Position numbers and translations under genes: made by a program. Shown here in pieces: positions 6,209-8,388 of a stretch of DNA of 8,388 nucleotides (position 1 is its first letter; every line of letters begins with the position of its first letter). This DNA is from Pseudomonadota bacterium (GTDB lineage Bacteria > Myxococcota > UBA9042 > PHBI01), in assembly GCA_005772945.1 (NCBI GenBank), contig SXIE01000265.1:1-8388 (forward strand), given 5' to 3'. Below the pieces are notes generated by a model, which worked only from the letters and a program-made list of their open reading frames with translations, was not told the DNA's origin and searched no databases.

Positions 6209-7693
6209 ATGAACGACACCGCCCCGAGCCCCTCGCCCCTCGAGCCCGACGCCGCCACCCGCGCCGCCTGGTTCGCCGCCGCCACCGCCTTCGCCGAAGC
6301 CCACCTCGCGGACCTTCCCTTCTCCCGCGCCGTCGCTCTCGACCCCGCGGCCACCCAGCGGCTCTTCGCCGAATTGCCGCGCGGGATCCCCGAAGCCCCG
6401 CGCCCGCTCCCCGATCTCCTCGCCGAATTCGCCCGCGCCGCCGAGCTCGGCCTCCAACCCAACGGCCCCGGCTACCTAGCCTACGTCCCGGGCGGCGGCC
6501 TCGTCGCAGCCGCCGTCGCCAGCTTCCTCTCGCTCGTCGTCAATCGCTTCGTCGGCATGGCCCAGGCCTCCCCCGGCCTCGCCCGCCTCGAGCACGACGT
6601 CGTCGACTTTCTCGCGCGCGAGGCCGGCTACCCCGCCACCGCCGCCGGGATCCTCACCTCGGGCGGCTCGCTCGCGAACCTCTCGGCCATCATCGTCGCC
6701 CGCAGCGAGCGCCTCGGCGACAGCGGCGACTTCCGCACGGCCGTCGTCTACCTCTCGTCCGAAGCCCATCGCTCGGTCGCCAAAGCCGCCCGCCTCGCCG
6801 GCCTCCCGCCTGCCCTCGTCCGCCAGCTCCCGGTCGACGCCGAGCTCCGCCTCGACCCCGCCGCCCTCGTCACCCAGATCGCCGCCGACCGCCACGCCGG
6901 CCTCACGCCCTTCCTGATCGTCGCGAGCGCCGGCACCACGAACACCGGCGCCATCGATCCCTTGCACGAACTTGCAAACATCGCCGCCGCCGAAGGTCTC
7001 TGGCTCCACGCCGACGCGGCCTACGGCGGCGCCTTCCTCCTCACCCCCGCGGGTCGCCATCAGCTCGCCGGCATCGCCCGCGCCGACTCGATCACCCTCG
7101 ACCCGCACAAGGGCCTCTTCCTTCCTTATGGAGTCGGCTGCCTGCTCGTTCGCGACGGCGCCGCCCTCCGTCGCACGCACGCCGATGACGCGAGCTACCT
7201 GCAAGACCTCGGCTTCGACTCCCCGATCCGCAGCGCCGCCGACTACGGCCCCGAGCTCTCGCGCAACGACCGCGGCCTCCTCGCCTACTGGCCGCTCGCC
7301 CTCCACGGCGCCGCCGCCTTTCGCGCCGCGCTCGCCGAGAAGCTCGCCCTGGCCCAGGCCCTCTATCGCGACCTCGCGGCCCTCGGCGTCGATCTCCCGT
7401 TCGTCCCACCGCTCTCGATCGTCGCGTTTCGCGCGCCACGCGCCCCCGGCGACTTCCTCGCGACCTGGAACGCCAAGTCCCGCGCCCTCCTCGACGCGGT
7501 TCACGCCTCGGGTCACGTCCAGCTCTCGAGCACGCTGCTCCCCTCGACCGAGGGCCCCGTCTTCACGCTGCGCGCCTGCGTGCTCTCCTTCCGAACGCAC
7601 GCGCCCCCGATCGCGCAGCTCGTCGTCGATGTGAGGTCCGCGCTGCAGGCGGGTCTGCGCTTTTTCGACGAAAATCCTGCGCACACTCCTTGA
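6209..7693 (+). CDS. PLP-dependent group II amino acid decarboxylase (494 aa)
   Basis: Cytosolic pyridoxal-phosphate enzyme expected to release CO2 from an L-amino acid to give an amine. Landmarks match aromatic L-amino acid decarboxylase: GYLAYVPGGG near the N-terminus, phosphate-binding SGGS (151-154), ring-stacking H187 in HRSVAKAARLAG, HADAAYGG with D269 for the pyridine nitrogen, DPHK with Schiff-base K301, and Y330 in the mobile-loop position. The spacings D269-K301 (32) and K301-Y330 (29) equal those I recall for the animal enzyme (D271, K303, Y332). Tyr at 330, rather than Phe, favours decarboxylation over aldehyde synthesis. Substrate is not predictable; Trp, Tyr, Dopa, Glu and others occur in this fold. 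The ATG at 6209 gives the family's usual length of about 480-500. In-frame GTG 6191 and ATG 6068 are alternatives, but the longer form adds an Arg/Pro-rich stretch over the divergent promoter region. No strong Shine-Dalgarno precedes any of them, so the start is uncertain. Confidence 0.88.
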   Translation: MNDTAPSPSPLEPDAATRAAWFAAATAFAEAHLADLPFSRAVALDPAATQRLFAELPRGIPEAPRPLPDLLAEFARAAELGLQPNGPGYLAYVPGGGLVAAAVASFLSLVVNRFVGMAQASPGLARLEHDVVDFLAREAGYPATAAGILTSGGSLANLSAIIVARSERLGDSGDFRTAVVYLSSEAHRSVAKAARLAGLPPALVRQLPVDAELRLDPAALVTQIAADRHAGLTPFLIVASAGTTNTGAIDPLHELANIAAAEGLWLHADAAYGGAFLLTPAGRHQLAGIARADSITLDPHKGLFLPYGVGCLLVRDGAALRRTHADDASYLQDLGFDSPIRSAADYGPELSRNDRGLLAYWPLALHGAAAFRAALAEKLALAQALYRDLAALGVDLPFVPPLSIVAFRAPRAPGDFLATWNAKSRALLDAVHASGHVQLSSTLLPSTEGPVFTLRACVLSFRTHAPPIAQLVVDVRSALQAGLRFFDENPAHTP

Positions 7694-7767
7694 CCGGTCT
7701 CGACGCGCCCTCTATGAAGCGCGAGTCAGCCGTTTTGGAACCCCACTCCGGATTCCACGACGACGAC

Positions 7768-7798
7768 AGGCGGTTCCCGCCTCGCGCCCCCACGCGAG
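7768..7798. terminator. Two adjacent GC hairpins, possible terminator of the decarboxylase transcript
   Basis: Stem AGGCGG/CCGCCT with a three-base loop (7768-7782) is directly followed by stem CTCGCG/CGCGAG with a six-base loop (7781-7798), overlapping by two bases so that only one may form fully at a time. They begin 75 bases after the decarboxylase stop. Without a T tract, Rho-independent termination is not established. Confidence 0.3.
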
Positions 7799-7844
7799 CG
7801 GTCGAGCGCCTCCCACGTGTCTGGCCCACCGTCACGGGCCACCG

Positions 7845-7894
7845 CGCCGGGAGGTCAGGGACGCGCCCGGCGAGTCATCGACGCGCTGGCGCGT
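7845..7894. terminator. GC inverted repeats, possible terminator of the TPR-like gene
   Basis: CGCCGGG (7845-7851) pairs with CCCGGCG (7866-7872) across 14 bases. ACGCGC (7881-7886) pairs with GCGCGT (7889-7894), forming a near-continuous palindrome that starts 25 bases after the stop of the leftward gene. No T tract follows on the minus strand, so this is a candidate only. Confidence 0.25.
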
Positions 7895-7918
7895 TCACCG
7901 TTGTCGGCACGTCCGGCC

Positions 7919-8388
7919 TCAGGCGTTCACGCACATCAGCTGGAAGTCGAGGCCGACCTCGCGCCCGCGCAGTGCCGTGAAGCGCCGCGTCGCATCTCGC
8001 CGCGCGGCCCGTCGCGCCTCCTCGAGCAGCGGCAGCTCGCTCGCCAGGACCCTCGCGCGATGCTCGCGTGCGCGCACGCCGGCCCGCATCGGCCCCATCG
8101 CATCCCCTGCCCGCGCCGCCCAGAGCGACAGCTCGCCGCATCGAAACGGACTCCGCTCGCCCTCCAGCGCCGCCTCGAAATGCGCGAGCGCCTCGGCCGG
8201 CCGCCCCGCCCTCAGCGCCAACGCCCCCGCCATGTGGCGATACGACGGGTCGCCGGGCGCCAACGCGACCGCCCGCGCCATCGCCGCCTCGACCGTCGGC
8301 ATCGGCGCCCCGACGCGCTCGAGCTTCGTCGCCTCCATGAACGCCACATACGCGCGCCCGGCCACATCCCCCCCGGCCGCCCCGGCCC
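7919..8388 (-). CDS. TPR-like protein, C-terminal fragment (start outside window)
   Basis: The minus-strand frame is open from the right window edge to a TGA at 7919-7921, giving about 156 codons. A GTG at 8365 is the first possible start inside, but the frame continues upstream through a Gly/Ala-rich stretch to the edge with no ribosome binding site at that GTG, so the gene is most likely truncated by the window. The segment from DPSYRHMAGALALRAGRPAE onward fits the tetratricopeptide helix-turn-helix pattern (Ala/Gly at packing positions, then ALAHFEAAL). The preceding AMARAVALAPGD looks like the second helix of an earlier repeat. A basic helical stretch (LLEEARRAARRDATRRF) follows before a short end, QLMCVNA. 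TPR arrays usually mediate protein-protein contacts. The full protein and its partners cannot be identified from this piece. It is convergent with the decarboxylase gene. Confidence 0.6.
   Translation of the reverse strand, partial: AGAAGGDVAGRAYVAFMEATKLERVGAPMPTVEAAMARAVALAPGDPSYRHMAGALALRAGRPAEALAHFEAALEGERSPFRCGELSLWAARAGDAMGPMRAGVRAREHRARVLASELPLLEEARRAARRDATRRFTALRGREVGLDFQLMCVNA

Larger units (their letters stand above)
7694..7918. other. Intergenic region between convergent genes, with several GC palindromes
   Basis: No credible gene is seen. The 225 bases separate the stop of the decarboxylase (rightward) from the stop of the TPR-like gene (leftward). Perfect short inverted repeats are packed into bases 7768-7894. 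They are AGGCGG/CCGCCT, CTCGCG/CGCGAG, TGGCCC/GGGCCA, CGCCGGG/CCCGGCG and ACGCGC/GCGCGT. None is followed by a T tract on either strand. Such a stretch could act as a bidirectional termination or RNA-stabilising region, but chance palindromes are common in sequence this GC-rich. Confidence 0.5.

Noticed and set aside
6034..6462. Upstream extension of the barrel gene to an ATG at 6462
   Set aside because: It would bury the signal peptide behind 143 Arg/Ser/Ala-rich residues, overlap the decarboxylase gene on the opposite strand, and ignore the GGAGG-GTG start at 6033.
6476..7684. A 402-codon minus-strand open frame opposite the decarboxylase
   Set aside because: Gly/Glu/Arg/Val-rich antisense shadow of a gene with a full PLP active site.
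7690..7980. A 96-codon plus-strand open frame in the convergent intergenic region
   Set aside because: Composition is Arg/Ser/Pro-rich with no motif, no ribosome binding site, and it overlaps the end of the TPR-like gene.
1..8388. CRISPR array, tRNA, rRNA or riboswitch
   Set aside because: No regularly spaced direct repeats, no cloverleaf with a T-loop GTTCRA-type core and no recognised RNA motif were seen by eye on either strand.

Overview
This GC-rich window looks like chromosome from a Gram-negative bacterium. A lipoprotein, an outer-membrane-type beta-barrel, strong G/C bias at third codon positions and frequent GTG starts would suit a myxobacterium-like (Myxococcota/Deltaproteobacteria) genome. 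That placement is inference; no marker gene is present.

Layout from left to right. (1) Bases 1-139 look like the end of an insertion sequence. An ATG at 51 with a strong ribosome binding site opens a minus-strand frame that leaves the window after 17 codons and resembles the N-terminus of IS630-family transposases. (2) Bases 136-6033 hold a two-gene minus-strand operon. The first gene encodes a 337-residue predicted outer-membrane beta-barrel protein. Three bases after its stop comes a 1626-residue lipoprotein carrying a complete metzincin zinc site (HExxHxxGxxH plus a downstream Met-turn). The ribosome binding site of the protease gene lies inside the last two codons of the barrel gene, so the two are probably translationally coupled. 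(3) Bases 6034-6208 are a divergent intergenic region. (4) Bases 6209-7693, plus strand, encode a PLP-dependent group II decarboxylase with the full catalytic set of aromatic amino acid decarboxylases. (5) Bases 7694-7918 lie between convergent genes, contain no gene and are rich in GC palindromes. (6) Bases 7919-8388, minus strand, are the C-terminal part of a TPR-like protein of unknown function whose start lies outside the window.

The most interesting unit is the barrel-metzincin pair, which suggests a large cell-surface or secreted protease made together with an outer-membrane partner. A second point is the junction of the protease gene with the insertion sequence. The only TA dinucleotide between the transposase start and the protease C-terminus lies in the last sense codon of the protease. 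Because IS630-type elements insert at TA, the element may have supplied the present stop codon and removed the native C-terminus. The decarboxylase and the TPR gene show no evident functional link to the operon.
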